DNA of 64,000 nucleotides. Source: Odontesthes bonariensis. Taxonomy: Eukaryota; Chordata; Actinopteri; Atheriniformes; Atherinopsidae. The position numbers and the translations under genes are program-made. The stretch is from the NCBI RefSeq assembly GCF_027942865.1, contig NC_134521.1, positions 22,942,449-23,006,448 on the forward strand. Direction: 5' to 3'. Below, in pieces: positions 22,521 through 35,889 of this stretch. The stretch's first letter is position 1, and each line of letters begins with the position of its first letter. Under the pieces are notes generated by a model. That model searched no databases. It was not told where the DNA came from and saw nothing but the letters and a program-made list of their open reading frames with translations.

Positions 22521-22686
22521 GTGAAAGCTGTCGTAAAAGATTGCTCTAGTACCTGCATCCAGCTATACTCCAAGGTGAACGCACATGGGCCTGGAGGGTA
22601 AAGTTCAACGCACTGCTTTACAGCCGGTAAATATTTGAACTAAAGTGTTTCTCTGGTGAGGAAAAGCCCCACTGTCCCTGGCATAC

Positions 22687-22712
22687 AGAATAGAATAGAA
22701 TAGAATAGAATA
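22687..22712. repeat. AGAAT pentanucleotide repeat
   Basis: About five tandem copies of the pentamer. Confidence 0.9.
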
Positions 22713-24303
22713 TATAAACAGGTAGTCTTTATGGACATATCATTATATGTGTCTACGGTATTTATTGGTATGCAACAATTTATGCTTAAATATAATATAA
22801 CTTTGCTCTGTTGCAATGTCCCATGGCTCACTGGCCCACAGATAGATGCCATCCGCATCTGAAAATTGGCTACACAAAGATTTACTTCGCCACTATCCAA
22901 AACACAAAAAATGTTATCAATTTATATAATTGTTAGATAATTCAGTTTAAGTCCTTTATTAGTTGTGGAATAGGGACCTGTCCAGGAAGCCCCACTGCAT
23001 CTCGCACAGTGCCAGCCCCCCCTGACCCCTGTATTATATAGGTGTGACTATTGAAAATGGTTAACTTATATGTTAACGTAGGCCTGCAATGAGCTCTAAA
23101 TCAGCACTCACTGTTGGTTATATCATTTCTGACATATTGCAGTGATATACACTGACAAGAAAATGACTAAAAAAAGAAAAAACTTTATATATTTTTTATT
23201 GTTATTGTTAATAATTCAGAAAAAAAGACCAAATACTTTCGAGCTCTTCTCACTTGTTCAGATTTGCTGCTCCATTCTGGACTCCCAGTTCATGAAATGC
23301 CCAATCCCACTGCTTACTAAGAAATTGGGAGGAGTACTTTTGGTTTTCTGGCAGTCAAATTGGGGAACAAACAAACAAATATACAAACAAAAATTGGATA
23401 AAAGCATATCTGCACCACCTAAAGCCACAGCATCAGGAAGTCTGGCTGCAGCTAAAAGTGCTCACTTCTACTAATCAAGACAGCAGGAAGAAATGGTTTT
23501 TAACTTTTAAATGTTTGTTTTTGTATCAAGTTAATCAAAGATAATCTTTTTAAGCTTGCACACTTAAAGACTGTGAATTACATCATTGTGATGATATCAT
23601 ACTATATATTATATATCATTAAATTATGTCACTATCCAACTCTCTATTCTCTGGAAGTTTCCTGTCCTTAGAATGAATGGATGGAGCAACTAAGCGCAGT
23701 ACTTTCGACGATGAGCATTTCCGGTTGGGTCACTTCTGGTTGGGTTTAGAAAGCAACGTTATTTGGTTAGGATTAGCTATCAAAATCACTAGGTTTCTTG
23801 GCTAGGCTCGCATATTCTTTGATCGTAACATTCTCTACAATGATGTATGGCAAATGACGTCACCAGGTTGAAACACAATTCCTTTGCCCCACAGGGTGTT
23901 GAGCATGACTTCCGGGTGATCTTTTCAATCTTAACCAGAGTACAATGCAGGGTGTACGTGTGCAATTGTAATTCGTACATGCAGCACCACAAACAAAAAC
24001 TTGTGGAACCCTTGTAGTGACATCAGTCAACTGCTATAAAGAAATGGTTGATGGACAAAGTACTAAATTATTTGCAGCAAGTGATAAAAAAGTAAGAACA
24101 CATTATCAGCATATATAAACATCAAAACAGATGAGGATGAATGAAAATGAACCACAACAACCAGCTACAGCACCAGTCAGTGTAGATTTTCCAAGATTCT
24201 TTCCCTATTCTTCTTATGCATCAACCATTAATGCAGTAAACACAATGCAGTGCACCATTGGTTTTGTTAGGTTTGTTATGTCAAAATTACAGATGTCCCT
24301 TTC

Positions 24304-24696
24304 TCACATAAGAGCCTCGGTGGTCCACAATGCAAATTCAGGGATCTGGAAGCGAAACTGAATTTGGTCATTAACACTGTCCGGAGGGGTTTTTATTGTA
24401 AAAGAGGTCAAAGAAAGAAATAAAAAAGTGAATACATTAATACCAGAATACGTTGTGTCCATAATATGATCTAATATTGTAAATTGATTCCCATTCTCAT
24501 AGAACATTTGCAGATCCACAGTATTTTGTGCATGCATGATTACAAGCCAAAGGTCTCCCTCTTTGCTCACATTTATAGAAAGGGGAGGAATATCCTCTGT
24601 GGAATAGTATAAAACCATTGGCAGTACTTTTAATTGTTTATGGACTTGGGTAGTCCCCATGTGCACATACATCTGTCTGAGGACCCACTCAGACAA
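24304..24696 (-). other. Unassigned 130-codon open frame
   Basis: One of the longer frames outside known genes and transposons. The hypothetical peptide begins MSEWVLRQMYVHMGTT and contains a hydrophobic run FTFLFLSLTSFTI. I recognise no family, see no convincing splice partners, and do not match it to CatSper3. It may be chance, an exon of an unrecognised gene, or a decayed element. Confidence 0.15.
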
Positions 24697-26706
24697 TGTG
24701 CAACACTGTACAATTTCAGTAGTGCAATATCATGGTTATACTGTGACATTTCGTTCAAACACCACATGTCCAAACCTGCAGTTTATTCAGAAGTAAAACC
24801 CAGACTCCACAATATTATACTGACCAATAAACAATAGGGTTGGAGAGATGGGAACATCACAATGAGCATGTTGTGTGGTTTCATCATCCGGTTGCTGTCA
24901 ACAAGAATAAGCTTCCAGTAAAAAAACAAAAGCAGACACTTTTGATTTTTTTTAATATAGACCTATTTCAAGCATGATTCAAATTTCTGCAGATTGAGTT
25001 TGATATCACTCGGATATTAATCCAAAATAAGTGCTTGGAAGATACGTAGCATGCATTCAGTCCATCATTGTGCTTTGTAAAGCCATACAGTCCGTTTTGA
25101 AATACAAATGCTGATTGAAAACTAAAAAAAAAAGGGGGAGGAAAAAAAAACCTTTGCAGGTGTACAACTACAACCAATATACAAAGAATCTTTTCAAAAA
25201 CTCACCTCTGAAAAATACACACATGCGCAAACATTGATAGCAAAGTAAACCTACAAGCTGAATCTTGCTGCTTGCAGCTCAGCCAAATTGAGATGAATAA
25301 TAAACACGAGGAAGCTGCTGCTGTTACAGCCTCAAATATGTGTGCATGTATATTTCTTACATTGATTACAAAACTCAAGATTTAGTCAATATCTGTGCTG
25401 TGAAAGAATTCCAGTCGGGTGAATGTAGCCATTTAGTCATTATTTAACAATATTTGGTTTCAACTTCATGGTTTATATAGTATTTGTAACCAGAATTAGA
25501 CATTATGGGACAAATCCCATCAGGAGTTCACAAATGAGAGAAATTATCAACAGCATTAAATCATATTTTGTGGAAGATTCTGTACTACTCACCATTAACA
25601 GAAGGAGAATAAAAAAAATGTTAAAGGGTTCTGTGTCTCCTCACAGACATTAAGATGTGTAGGCTACTTCTACAAGTGGGTCTGCTTTCTGAATAAAGGG
25701 GAAATTGTTCCACTAACATTCAGGTGTGCTGGCAAATACAAGCATTCAAAAAATAAAGTTTAAAATAATATGGAAGAAATGGTAAGGGATGTGTTGCATA
25801 TTCAATCAGAGTCAATTTGTACATGTTGTTTGATTTAAATGTTGTTTAGTGATTCACATGGTTGTTTACGTGGAAAATCTCGTAGTAATTATTTCAAATT
25901 ATGGCTTCTTTGTCCCATTCACATAGTCTAGGTTGGGTGGGAATGAGTAGACAGAGTGGGAAAAAAATAATAAAGATAGACATAACCTATCAAATACAAA
26001 GCCAGTTCAGAAGCCATGTACTCTATTTGATGGGCAGCAAGAATAGACACCCATGGCTGCAAAAAAAGATCAGATTGTATAGAAGTTATACTGATTCCTA
26101 TAGCCGTATTGACTACCTCAGTTAATATTTCCTAATGAGTTTATGGTATCCAGCCTTTGCCCATGATCCAAATTAAAAGGAGCAAAATGGTAGCATCAAA
26201 AATCAAAAACTTAACACTTTAAAACAAGAGTTCACAAACCAATTGGTGACATTACAATGTCAACACCTACCTTTTAATGCATTCTTAAGATTTAGCCTTT
26301 TTAAGACTTTGAATTTATACATTTATGATCACTGTATTTTTAATTGCACAAGTAATCACAGAATCACTTAAACACCAGCCCAGTCTCACCAGAAAATATA
26401 TATATTATTTGCATTTGTACGCTACTTCAACACGTAGTAGTTTCACATCCATGGTTGTAAATTGCGAGATGGCGAGGTATCCCTAGGCAAGACTGTCTTC
26501 TTCCTGAGAATAACCCTTGGGTCATTTGCTCATGCAGGCAACAACGACGTCGTTCAAAGAATCAACCTCTAGTGGTTCTCAGAGCAAATGTATGTCAAGT
26601 GCAATAAGGGCATCCATCAAAGTGACAATAGTGTAGTACAAAGAATGTATTTTAGACACTCTTATTGGTCATATATAATGTTGCAAACAAACCACCTATT
26701 CGGTCA

Positions 26707-27343
26707 CATCAGTTCAATGGCGTAGGCACACCCCAAAAAATTGCCGTTGCGTTGCAACACCTGCTCCTGGCAACCTGGCGTGGCGTTATTTCTGATGAAA
26801 TAATAAATGCGTTCAATCGCCAAGCCACGCCGTCTTCCCCTTTAAATTAAGAGCAGTGCAGTGCGCACAGGTAAGCAGCAATATGGTTGTGTCCTTTACT
26901 CTGCTGCTGAGCCCAATGGTTGTGTTCAGATGGTTAAATAGCTTTGTTGATCATGCGTAATGTGGATAGGTTAGTGCTCTGCGAGAGTGCATGAGAGTGT
27001 TATATTTGACTAAGTTCATCTCAATGGGCACGCAATCTCTGTGTGTGTGTGTTTTGTTTTTGAGGTGATTTTTTGAGAACACAAAGTTTGCTTTTTGTAT
27101 AACTTTGTTATTGATTTATTTGAGAGCACGTCACACATGAATGTTTAGACCCGCTGTGAACTACTGTTGACTATTACTGATGAGAACGCGCACAACGTGT
27201 GGATATGTTTTGTGTTAATAATGTTGTATTCGAGAGATACATTCTTTTGAATGTTTGTGGAGATGTAACAACAAATTTGGCACACCCAGTATTTGCTGGT
27301 GCACACCCAATGTCTTTTTCCTGGCTACGCCAGTGCATCAGTT
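26707..27343. mobile_element. Non-autonomous hAT element with 8-bp target duplication
   Basis: The octamer CATCAGTT occurs at 26707-26714 and again at 27336-27343. Between them the ends are imperfect inverted repeats: CAATGGCGTAG at the left and, read on the other strand, CACTGGCGTAG at the right. An 8-bp direct duplication is characteristic of hAT transposons. The 621-bp body has no transposase frame, so it is a MITE-like derivative. Confidence 0.85.
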
Positions 27344-28614
27344 GAATTCTTTGCCTGGGCTGTTTTCTCTCAGGCAGCATTCATATGACTTGACAAGAAT
27401 TGCAACACCTCAGTATAAAAATGTGTAAGCTGTCACCATGTAAAATCTTGTAATTGTAATTGTCTAATCATGTGTTTTGTAACATGTTGACCTAGTTATC
27501 TACACTAAGTCTAACCCTAACCATGTACATTTAATGCCTAACTAGGCATTTGTGAGAGCGCGGTAGACAAGTAGGAAACTGCATGTGGCATAAATGAAGA
27601 AAAGAGCTGCAGCATTGTTCAAGAGAAGTCAAGAACCAGCAGTTCTTTATATGCCATTCCACATAGGTCCATGATTAGCACTGTCTGCCATCCCCACCAA
27701 CCTGAAGTGCTGCAAACTAAACACTAGCAAGACATAAAAAGTACATACTCATATAAGAACACATATTGAGTCACAAGAAGGTGGCTTGCTGAAAAATCTA
27801 AACCTAAGCTGTATCTGTGTAGGAACCAGGGTTAGGGAAACATGCTAATTATACAATATTTCTGCTTTTGTATATTAACTAACTAAATGTAATAAATAAA
27901 CTGAATATATCCACAATCTGCCTGCATCAAAATTTATAGATCTTTATGATTGCTAATAGATTTAAGTAGCTTGTAATGAACATGGGGATTCTAGCATCAA
28001 GTGATGTAATCATCCAACATTTGGGCTATGAGGCAAATTACACTGATTTATGGAGCTGACGATTGAACTCAACAATACAGTCAAAAGAATGTTTGGCCAA
28101 TAAGTACATGCTGTTCCAAGCCCAAGAACAACTGCATGAATTACTATAATTATATATGCCTTGAGTAAAATGATGTGATTACCTCCAAGACTGTCTCTGT
28201 GCTGCAGTCATTCTGACAAAGCTGACACATGACAGTTATTTTGGGATTAGTGACGGTGCTGAGTCGAGCTGCTGAGACTTGAGTGAAAGAAACCTGTGGG
28301 TGGCTGAGCAAAGAATGTGAAGGCAACGGTATAGAAGGATCTGGCTGAAGACACTATATTTGTTTTTAAAGACATTCTGCTTCCATAACTCATTAATCTA
28401 ATCAACAGCAGTGTATGCAGAGTTAAATTCGAGGATATGGGAGAAATAAGAGTATTCCTGAGTCTAGCCCTGCTGTAGCTCCTTTTGAAACATCTATTTG
28501 TTTGGGACTGCAGAGAAAGTGCAGAAAATGTAGGACATTAAATAAAACTGCTATATGCAAGAAGCAAGAAGAATTTATTGATCTTGATGAATAGTAGTTG
28601 TAGTAGTAATTGTT

Positions 28615-28653
<39 letters not shown>

Positions 28654-29520
28654 ATGGTAGCGCTTTCATTTACCACTGCTGCAGATGCATAGCCATGATC
28701 TGACAGACCATTATTTACCAGGCTAGGTTTTGTCTATTTTGGTTCTGTTCCTTTGTGGTTTGGTCAGCTGTCACATTACGCAGACATGTTAGAGAGATTT
28801 TATCATGTGGTCATCTTGTGGCCCTGGACAACACAACTTTAAGGAGTGGTCACGAGGTTTGTAAACTCTTGGAAGGAGCACAGGGTACCAAATTATGATT
28901 GTTTTCCTTTGCAAATCTTAAAAAAAAAAAAGAAAACCTTTGTTATGAAACGTATGAAACAACTTTTTTTTTCTGAGAAAGGGATCACACGTGAACACAT
29001 TTTTTCTATATAAAACAATTGAACCTCTGAAACTTAATAGGTGTTTGAGTAAATGCCATATAAAGTTATTAAAGTTATCAAATTACATTGCACCACATTT
29101 GCATCTGGTGGTTGATTACATTGTCACTATTGTTTCATCAAAAAGATGTGTGTGTGTTTGCCTGAGTCATTGCATGGTAGCTGATTAGCAGCAGGATATG
29201 TTGGTGGCTGGCTGCACAATACATCCTGCTGCTGATCAGCCGAGTCCGTCAGGATCTGTGTCAGATCTGCCGGATAACTTCCTGCTGGGCACCACTTTCT
29301 CAAAGTTTTAAAATATAGTACACGTTTGTGCTTCTCCGATGTTTTCCTTCATTTTTATTGTCTTCAGGTGGGTATTAGGCAGTAGGAGGTATTTGGCAGT
29401 CACCCTGCATATCATGACTCAGAGCAACACTCACGTTCTTCGGCAGAGAAAGTAATGACAAAGTACAACTGTCTAATGCAAATGTGACAAAGTGTAAACT
29501 TCATGAGTCTATATATACAT
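27344..29520. other. Intergenic DNA, no gene seen
   Basis: AT-rich sequence with a TAG/GTA trinucleotide microsatellite (28614-28653). No exon or recognisable transposon. Confidence 0.5.
28614..28653. repeat. GTA trinucleotide microsatellite
   Basis: About twelve tandem GTA units. Confidence 0.9.
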
Positions 29521-30793
29521 AAATCAAATCAAATCAAATCAAATCAAATTTATTTGTATAGCACATTTCATGTACAAACAGTTCAAAGTGCTTTACATAA
29601 AATAAAAGCATTGCAGCAGGGAGTGCAAGAAGCAGTAAAAATACATAAAAGAATATAAAGAGAAACAAATAAAATCATTTAAATTAATTTAAAAACAGGC
29701 AACAGTCTAGATAAGTTAAAAGATATTTCATGCATAGACACATGAGAACAGAAATGTTTTTAACCTGGATTTAAGAATGTCTACATTTGGTGAAAGTTTA
29801 ATCTCCACTGGCAGTTTGTTCCACTTGTTTGCAGCATAACAGCTAAATGCTGCTTCTCCATGTTTAGTCTGGACTCTGGACTAGACCAGCTGACCTGAGT
29901 CCTTGGATCTAAGAGCTCTGCTGGGTTTATATTCTCTGAACATATCACAGATGTATTTTGGGCCTAAACCGTTCTGGGATTTGTAAACCATCAGCAGGCT
30001 TTTAAAATCTATTCTGTGACTGACTGGAAGCCAGTGTAAAGATTTTAAAACTGGTGTGATGTGTTCAGATCTCTTAGTCCGGGTTAAAACTCGAGCAGCA
30101 GCGTTCTGGATGAGCTGCAGATGTTTAATGCTCTTTTTGGGAAGTCCAGTTAAAAGAGCATTACAGTAATCGAGTCTACTGGAGATGAATGCATGGATGA
30201 GTTTCTCCTGGTCTTTTTGGGAGAGGAAACCTTTAATTCTGTTGATGTTTCTGAGATGGTAAAAAGCTGCCTTGGTGACAGCTTTGATGTGGCTGCTGAA
30301 AGTCAGATCCGAGTCTATCAACACTCCGAGGTTACGAACTTGGTCAGTGATTGTAAGGTCCCGAGTCTCAAGATATTTACCAACGCTGACCCTCTTCTCT
30401 TTGCTACCAAACAGAATGATCTCAGTTTTGTTTTCATTTAATTGTAGAAAATTCTCTCTCATCCAGGTGTTTACTTCCTCCAGACACTGACACAGTACGT
30501 CTGCTGGGCTGCAGTCGTCCGGTGACAGAGACACATAAAGTTGTGTATCGTCTGTATAACTGCGATAATTGATGTTAAAATTCTGCAATATCTGACCTAA
30601 AGGGAGCATATACAAGTTAAACACAAGAGGTCCAAGAATTGACCCCTGGGGGACTCCACAAGTCATGGCCACTCGCTCAGATTCATAGCTGCCAATTGTA
30701 ACAAAATAACTCCGGCCTTCTAAGTAGGACCTGAACCAGTTAAGGACCGCTCCAGAAAGTCCAACCCAGTTTTCCAGCCTGTGCAACAGGATT
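29521..30793 (-). mobile_element. 5'-truncated L2-clade (Maui-like) LINE
   Basis: Minus-strand non-LTR element. Its 3' end is a 3' UTR with GCACTTTGAACTGT-type sequence and a TTTGA repeat tail (29521-29549), and its body encodes the C-terminal two thirds of a reverse transcriptase. The right end simply stops at an AT microsatellite (30797-30814), as expected of 5' truncation during target-primed reverse transcription. Confidence 0.9.
29881..30786 (-). CDS. LINE reverse transcriptase, C-terminal part
   Basis: An uninterrupted 301-codon frame. Motifs in order: [20 protein letters not shown] (RT fingers/palm), [14 protein letters not shown] (catalytic xxDD box, with YTDD instead of the usual FADD), [55 protein letters not shown] and LHWLPV, the last ones typical of L2-clade C-termini. 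The endonuclease and N-terminal RT are absent. The first ATG is not a true start, since the copy is 5'-truncated. The lack of stops over 900 bases suggests a fairly recent insertion. Confidence 0.85.
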   Translation of the reverse strand: MHRLENWVGLSGAVLNWFRSYLEGRSYFVTIGSYESERVAMTCGVPQGSILGPLVFNLYMLPLGQILQNFNINYRSYTDDTQLYVSLSPDDCSPADVLCQCLEEVNTWMRENFLQLNENKTEIILFGSKEKRVSVGKYLETRDLTITDQVRNLGVLIDSDLTFSSHIKAVTKAAFYHLRNINRIKGFLSQKDQEKLIHAFISSRLDYCNALLTGLPKKSIKHLQLIQNAAARVLTRTKRSEHITPVLKSLHWLPVSHRIDFKSLLMVYKSQNGLGPKYICDMFREYKPSRALRSKDSGQLV

Positions 30794-30814
30794 CATACAT
30801 ATATATATATATAT

Positions 30815-32710
30815 GTAAATATCACAAAGTCACGTTGAACTCTTTTCTTCCAGTTCTACAAGATCAAATGTGACAAAAATAAGAATATCTTCTTATACTT
30901 CATACGTCATATAGAACATAAAAATTCCTTTGAACTTGTGCTTTACTCTACACTATTAACCTTAACAGTGTATTGTCACAAAGCTTAAGACTAAGGTTTT
31001 TATTGATTCAAAAAGTAAAGTTTTGGACGGGGTTTTTACATGTACAGTATGTGTACTGATATCCACTGATGCTGTCCAGCATATACCACACCAAATATAA
31101 TTGCCTTTTTCAAAAACAGCTCTACTGGCAACTTGTCTAACAAATGGGAAAAGACCGTTTGAATTTATCAACAAAACAGACAGCAATATGTTTCTGTTCA
31201 CACAGATGAGAACAGTCACTGATTATCCAGTTACTGCTACACATAGAAAACAGATTGCATTTGATCAAAAAACAAATTATTAACAAATGTCCCTGCAAAT
31301 GTTAAGTTCCTGGTTGCTTTTTTGGCATTGCATGCATAAGGTGATTACTATCAGCAGTGTCTCCAGCAAGTCCCACAGACAGACCCATGTACTAAACACT
31401 GACTTGTGCACTCCCCCTGGAGGCTCCAAAAGCAGACTTAAGTCAAGACTGACTTTCAATTACCTTGTTATCTTTATTTGCAAGTATCGAATTGCAACTA
31501 CTGGTCTTGCAGCTCCATCAGCACATAGCAATCGAGTGAAACTGCAGTTAGCACACTAGATGAGGAGAAATACGGGCTGCTATCAGGCCCAGCAGCTACT
31601 TGGAAAAAGACCAGAAAGCCTCTCTTGTGGATGTATTTTTTTCTCATCCTGATGAAAAAAGAAAACACTCCATCTTTATCTTTCTCCTTGTGTCGCTCTC
31701 AGGAGCACTTGACCTACACTGAGGAGAATTATTATTTTTCCATCTCATCCGTGCAAGAAAAGAACAAAGGCACCCCCCAACCTGCACCTTCTCACTGTTT
31801 GTCATTTACTCCATTCCACCTCTGAAATCTCTTATCCACCATCATCTTCTTTCCCTCCCTCATTCCTTCTCCTGATTGTCTGTCTTCCTCTATGGTGTGT
31901 ATATGTGTGTATGTGTATTTGTGCAGGCTGGACTGCTGGCAGCGCAGAATTAGTAGGTGAAGCTGAAAACGGATTAAGAAGCCAGAAACAAGAGAGTTCA
32001 CTAATGGGAGGGCTGACTTGGCTGGTTGCTGCTTCTGGCCATCAGCTGAGGCCAATTATCTGTAGGTCCACATCTGGCCTGGTCTGGCCCAGCTTGACCT
32101 TATAGGAATTGAGGGAGGAGGATGGGAGATCCTTCTAGTATTGAAACAGTCATTTTAATTTTTAGTTTGTTTATCAAAATAAATCAGTAAAAAGTTTGTT
32201 ATTTTTTTTTAATAAAGTAAAAAAAAGACAATCACCAATCTTTTGCTGGTTCCAGCTTTTCACATGTAACAATTGAATTGTATGATATATCTTTGGTTTT
32301 CAGATGTTTGATTGGAAAAGACAAGGAAATTAAAGTCATCATCTTTGGTTCTAAATAACTATAACTTTATGCATTTCTTCTGTATGATCTGTTGACCAGT
32401 CATGCAAGACATATTTCCCAGAGGGCAATAACTTATTTTTAAATGTCTTCATAAACAGAGTTGTAACACATTACTTAGGAATGTGTTTCAGTGAGCTTAT
32501 TATTTTTTACAGTAATGCATTAGATTCTACTTTGAAACTGAGTATACTATATTGTACTGTACTACACTGGCAGCCTGTATAACACGCTGTTTTATAGTTT
32601 TAAACAGACATTTCTATTTGAACCCAAACAGATTTGGGTTTAAAATGATTTAATTGCTTAAAATTATTTTAAAAAAAATTGAAATACAAAGTGTAAAGCA
32701 GAAAAACAAC
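30815..32710. other. Intergenic DNA, no gene seen
   Basis: AT-rich, without recognisable exons. A cluster of short overlapping frames around 31600-32100 lies in sequence of mixed composition and is not convincing. Confidence 0.5.
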
Positions 32711-32711
32711 C

Positions 32712-33525
32712 TCACATCTAGGAAACCCCTGGGATGCTGTGTTTAATATAAAAATGCAATGATTTGCAAATCATTTAAACTTTTTAAGTATTGATATATT
32801 TGATATACATCAACAACACATTAAAGATAAGAAATTATTTTTCTTTCTCTTTCTTTTTTATAACTGTATGCTCTTTTTTAATTTGATACCACGACACTTA
32901 AAAAAAAAACTTCTTTAAGCCATTACATCCTTGCTTATTTCGGCAAGACAATGGAAAACCATATTCTGTACATATTGTATTGTACAGCATGGCTCTTCTG
33001 TAGAATCCAGGTGCCAGACTGACCTGTCTAATGTCCAGATTCATCATCCAATGAACATATCATTCATAATGAAAAAATGTCAAACTGTTAAACAGTAGAA
33101 ATTCTAAATCAGAAAAGCATTGAAGAACATTTTTCTTTAAAATTTTGTCAGTTAACCCCTCTGTGCCTAACCCATACAGAGTACCGCTAAGAGGAAATAT
33201 GACATAGGAGTAAACATGCTTTGATACATATTGATACAGCAAATTCAGATTGGGGGTTCAGATTCTAAGCATTTAAGAACACAATAAATATGAAAAACAC
33301 AATTCTAAAAGTTAAAGCTTAGTTTGGTTATGAACATCAAAAATAAAGATGAACAAATAATGGTTTGTGTGTCTCAGTAATGACAGCTATAATGCAAACA
33401 TTGCTCCAGATCTGAAATGGTGAAACACACAAATATTGCATGAGGTCCGAATATGTTAAATGATTTGCAGTCATTCTGCTTGTATCTATATTTTCCACGG
33501 CACCCCAACTTTTTGTAAAAGGAAA
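32712..33525 (+). mobile_element. Decayed, internally deleted Tc1/mariner-type element
   Basis: Both ends carry the palindromic motif typical of a common fish Tc1-like family (ATGATTTGCAAATCAT-type at about 32758-32775, a degenerate copy at about 33461-33476) next to GGGATGCTGTGTTTA at the left and GGCACCCCAACTTTTTG at the right. The middle (about 32930-33070) resembles the second DDE block of the transposase (QDN.KPH...W followed by SPD), read through stops and substitutions. No functional frame remains. Family match is from memory. Confidence 0.65.
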
Positions 33526-35265
33526 GACAGAGCCTATGTGTAACTGTGCCTGAGCTGGAGTTGTGGGGAGGCATAACCAACAGATGGTAATTCCTCTCTG
33601 TAACACAAGATCCGTTGCATTAAACATGTCGAGTTAAAGTCTAAATAATTGATTTAGATTTGCATAGCAGAACTTTGTTTTGTAATCTTTTTTATCAGTT
33701 AATATTTTCATGACCAGCAACACGACTCTTTATGAAATAGTTGAAAGGAGCTTTTGTGATTACTTAAAACAATACAGAAGAGATACACCGTAAAGTGCAA
33801 ACAGAGGCATTGCGGCTTGTGTTGGAAATATTAAAAACATATGAATTCACTGGTATTGCTTCCAGACTTAGTTTAACTTAAGGACTGTCTGCATGGGTCA
33901 GGGCTGTACAGTTTCACACATGCAGCGGTCGGTCGGTCACAACTCCATTAAACAGACGAATGAATGGTTGGTGAAGAGATCATCTGTGTAATAGTATGTT
34001 GGATTGTAAGAATGTGATATACCTTCAGCAGCGTATGTGTGGGACTAAATGGCTTTCACTGCAAAAAAAAGGCTAACGTGTGTAAATTCGACAAATTATA
34101 TAAATGAATACAAAGTTATGGACTGTGACACAGTTTATATGACATGCAAGGGTTAGAATGAAATTGAAAACATATTGTGATCGAGTAATATCCTCTAGAA
34201 AAACAAAATGAAAAGAAAAAATTAAATCAATCTGTGGTGTTTCACAGCAAAATATGCCAAAGGAATGGGAGTTTTTTTTAAAAAAGTTTATTCCTTACCT
34301 AAATCATCAAAGGCCTGTACTTTGGGAACAGGCAGTGCACAGTAATGTTTAAATGCAAAGCATCTACATCATAACTGTTATCATGCAAACTTGCCATTAT
34401 TTTTTGATGAGGTTTCATCCGCACACTTAAGTGAAGGGCATCTGCTTTCATACACATGCAGGAGACAAACTCTGGCACTAGTTGGACAGGAATCAGCTTA
34501 CTTGTCGCGTGTCCTCATCGTGTGACAAAAGAGATAAACGCAACAAACAAATATCCAACTGTACACCCATAAAGCAGTTAATTATAGCTATTTGTAGAAA
34601 GCTTGTGAAAACTGATGCAACAAACCAGTTTTGTGTCTAAACTCTCTCATCCTAAGAGTTTGCTGGTTTGTTTCATTGCACCCACTTCACATTTGTTATC
34701 AAAATCAGGGTTATGTGCAACAGACTCCAATTGTTTGGAGTCTTGTTAAGCTAATGAGAAACAGAAATTAAAAGAGGCAAGAGTCTTCAATGTAGAATTA
34801 AAGTATTTGTTTAACTGGTGCAGTAACTTTTTATATTTTAGTTTTTGTACAGGTTAAACATATCATACAATTTGGTAATTGGCGAGTTCAGGAGTTTCTT
34901 GTAGGTTGATTTTGTAACATCTGGACAGCTATGCTGGATGTTTCCAGATGCTTCCAATCTCTGCTCAAAACTAAGCAAACAAACTGCTGGCCAAGAGTCC
35001 ATACATGAAAACATGAGGGTGGTATCAATTATCTTACCTCCATATAATAAAGGCCGGCAAAGCCTGGTCTCTAACAAGGTTGTCTATAATCAGAAGTTGG
35101 TCTGAACAGTCTTTAGTGTCAACTTTTACACTATGAAGTTAAACAAAGCTGGGAAAGGACGACAGATTTTTTTCTAAAGACCTGGCTGTTCAATACTCCA
35201 GGAATTCACTGCGGTCAATATTCTCTGTTAGAGGGACTGTTCCGCAAAGACTCAATTAAAACTTT
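33526..35265. other. Intergenic DNA, no gene seen
   Basis: AT-rich, no recognisable exon or repeat structure. Confidence 0.5.
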
Positions 35266-35269
35266 TATT

Positions 35270-35885
35270 TGTAATCCCTAAAGATATAAAGGAAGTTACG
35301 GGTTTCAGTAAACTAAAAAGTTTACTAAAAGAACACACATTGCTGCAAAAAACATCTGGATGTATTTGAACCTTTCTGAAATTTCCTGTTGAAAGATTAC
35401 ACTAAACCTGAGGATAAAAGAGACGGCAACCCTAAATCATCGGAATTGTGAAGCACAGTGGAGGGAGCATCATGGTTTGGGGCTGCTTTTCTGCATCGGG
35501 GTCTGGATGCATTTAAGTTGTTGAGGGAACAATAAACAGAATCTCATCAAATATTTTTACGGGCATGTGTCATGGCACCATAACCTGAAGTTGAGGAGAG
35601 CTTGGATGCACTAAAGCTAGATAGTGATAAATCAACAATAGAGTGGTTGAGGTAAGAGGAAAATCTTGTTTAGGAAACAGCAGATCAGAGTCCTCACTAT
35701 AGACCAACTGAAATGCCAAGGCATAACCTCAAGTGGGCTGATCAATGAAGGCATGCCATAAATACTGATGAACTGAAAGATTTGTAGAGGGGACTGGCCC
35801 ATCACCCCTTTCATCTTGCAAGCCACACAAATCTCAGCTGCAGGAAACATCTGATGGAGATTGCTGTAGCGAAAGGTGGCTTGTA
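35270..35885 (+). mobile_element. Decayed Tc1-like transposase fragment
   Basis: Around 35451-35515 the + strand reads KHSGGSIMVWGCFSASGSG, the signature around the second catalytic aspartate region of Tc1-like transposases. Degenerate nucleotide similarity to the rest of the transposase gene continues to the family's C-terminal GG-like region near 35870. Multiple frameshifts and stops make it a fossil. Confidence 0.75.
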
Positions 35886-35889
35886 ATGA

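Larger units (their letters stand above)
20263..26706. other. Intergenic DNA between pitx1 and pcbd2 (first part), no gene seen
   Basis: No exon with recognisable similarity. Contents noted separately are a long G tract (21192-21216), a CpG-dense patch (22340-22520), an AGAAT microsatellite (22687-22712) and one unexplained minus-strand frame (24304-24696). catsper3, expected here from the human order, was not recognised. Confidence 0.5.
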
